Positions 23,617 through 24,369 of a DNA stretch of 24,369 nucleotides are shown here, one piece after another. Within the stretch, counting starts at the first letter, position 1. Every line of letters begins with the position of its first letter. This DNA comes from Deltaproteobacteria bacterium UBA2385 (GTDB lineage: Bacteria > Myxococcota_A > UBA796 > UBA2385): positions 1 to 24,369 of the forward strand of contig DDSR01000254.1 in assembly GCA_002343455.1 (NCBI GenBank). The letters are read 5' to 3'. The notes below the pieces were generated by a model that did no database searches, was not told the DNA's origin, and saw only the letters and a program-made list of their open reading frames with translations. The translations under genes and the position numbers were made by a program.

Positions 23617-24369
23617 GTGGACCACGACATCATCCTGATCCTGGACTTCGGCTCGCAGTACACCCAGCTCATCGCCCGCCGGGTCCGGGAGGCGGGTGTC
23701 TACAGCGAGATCCTGCCCTGGGACGCGGATCCTGACGAGATTCGTGCCTTCGCACCCGCCGGCATCATCCTGTCCGGCGGCCCCGAGTCGGTGATCTCGG
23801 GGGCAACCTTCGGCGACGTCACGCCCGCCATCCCCGCCGTGGTCTTCGCACTTCAGGTGCCCGTACTCGGCATCTGCTACGGCATGCAGTCGATGGCTGC
23901 CCAGCTGGGCGGCGAGGTGGAGGCTTCGAGTCACCGGGAGTTCGGTCACGCGGTGGTGCGTGCCGCCGGATCGTGCCGGCTGCTCGACGGCCTGCCGGGC
24001 CCCGAGCTCAGCGTCTGGATGAGCCACGGCGACCGCATCGCCGCGATGCCCACGGGCTTCGTGAACCTCGGCACGAGCGACAACACCCCGTTCTGCGCGG
24101 TCGCCCACCACGACAAACGCATCTACGGCGTGCAGTACCACCCCGAGGTCGTGCACTCGACCGAAGGGCGCGCGCTCATCGAAGCCTTCCTCTTCGACGT
24201 CGCGGGCCTCGAGCCGAACTGGACGGCGTCGAGCTTCGTCGACGAGGCGATCCACGCGGTGCGCGAGCGCGTCGGCGACGCACACGCCGTGCTCGGGCTC
24301 TCCGGCGGCGTCGACAGCTCCGTCGCGGCGGTGCTGATCCACGAGGCGATCGGCGACCAGCTCACCTGC
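23617..24369 (+). CDS. guaA: GMP synthase (glutamine-hydrolysing), partial, cut by window edge
   Basis: This frame starts at GTG 23617, 7 bases after the HhH gene, and runs open to the edge (251 residues of about 510-520). GuaA converts XMP to GMP using glutamine and ATP. The class I glutamine amidotransferase domain is complete: ILILDFGSQYTQLIARRVRE at 5-24, oxyanion region SGGPESV, nucleophile C87 in GICYGMQ, and H175/E177 in GVQYHPEV. The ATP-pyrophosphatase domain begins near 206 and its P-loop LSGGVDSSVAAV (228-239) is visible just before the edge. No strong ribosome binding site precedes the GTG, so coupling to the upstream gene is likely. Confidence 0.96.
   Translation, partial: MDHDIILILDFGSQYTQLIARRVREAGVYSEILPWDADPDEIRAFAPAGIILSGGPESVISGATFGDVTPAIPAVVFALQVPVLGICYGMQSMAAQLGGEVEASSHREFGHAVVRAAGSCRLLDGLPGPELSVWMSHGDRIAAMPTGFVNLGTSDNTPFCAVAHHDKRIYGVQYHPEVVHSTEGRALIEAFLFDVAGLEPNWTASSFVDEAIHAVRERVGDAHAVLGLSGGVDSSVAAVLIHEAIGDQLTC

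Noticed and set aside
20838..23672. A 944-codon open frame on the minus strand opposite the propeller/HhH genes
   Set aside because: It is a shadow frame: high GC content removes stop codons. Its sequence is low-complexity Gly/Ala/Val/Leu/Asp/His with no motifs, while the plus strand has signal peptides, ribosome binding sites and repeats.
23617..24369. Possible foreign or chimeric origin of the guaA segment
   Set aside because: Codon use looks slightly different by eye toward the edge, but the fragment is short and GuaA motifs are intact, so there is not enough to claim transfer or misassembly.

Overview
The window is GC-rich DNA with third codon positions almost always G or C, densely packed with genes on both strands. 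The central order tRNA-Gln, prs, rplY, pth, (hppA), rpsF, rpsR, rplI, dnaB is a housekeeping arrangement familiar from Myxococcota and other former Deltaproteobacteria. The accessory genes fit that placement: an FHA protein, a formylglycine-generating-enzyme-like domain, a VKOR domain, a PrsW protease and a secreted C-terminal processing protease with a long tail. A Myxococcota-like bacterium, probably a lineage without close cultured relatives, is my inference; no rRNA gene is present to confirm it. I see no insertion sequences, phage genes, CRISPR array or replication origin.

Layout. Positions 1-5115: a zinc-ribbon/proline-rich protein that runs off the left edge (-), a divergent S41 protease (+), a PrsW intramembrane protease (-) and a CGFS monothiol glutaredoxin (+). 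Positions 5103-9794: a shortened UvrA-like tandem ABC ATPase (-), divergent from a fusion protein that joins VKOR-like membrane, DsbA-like, FGE/SUMF1-like and TlpA-like thioredoxin domains (+). Positions 9852-17841: tRNA-Gln(TTG), prs, a 317-base hairpin-rich gap, rplY, pth, a membrane pyrophosphatase, rpsF-rpsR-rplI, dnaB and a small secreted protein, all on +. Positions 18004-20739: an FHA protein and an HTH/pseudo-receiver protein (+), facing an XdhC-family protein (-). Positions 20832-24369: two exported proteins that share a C-terminal domain, then guaA, truncated by the right edge.

How the genes fit together. The centre supplies PRPP (prs), ribosomal proteins L25, S6, S18 and L9, peptidyl-tRNA recycling (pth), PPi-driven ion pumping (hppA, which can use the PPi that biosynthesis releases) and the replicative helicase; guaA extends the purine theme. 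The flanks are envelope-oriented: two proteases, a membrane thiol-redox fusion and the exported propeller/HhH pair.

The most unusual items are the four-domain redox fusion, in which the VKOR CXXC and the DsbA CXXC are both eroded while the terminal thioredoxin CXXC is kept; the UvrA paralogue whose two Walker B catalytic glutamates are replaced by Asp and Ala; and the tandem pair of exported proteins with a common C-terminal module but different N-terminal modules. None is proven to be a new system; each is stated with a test.
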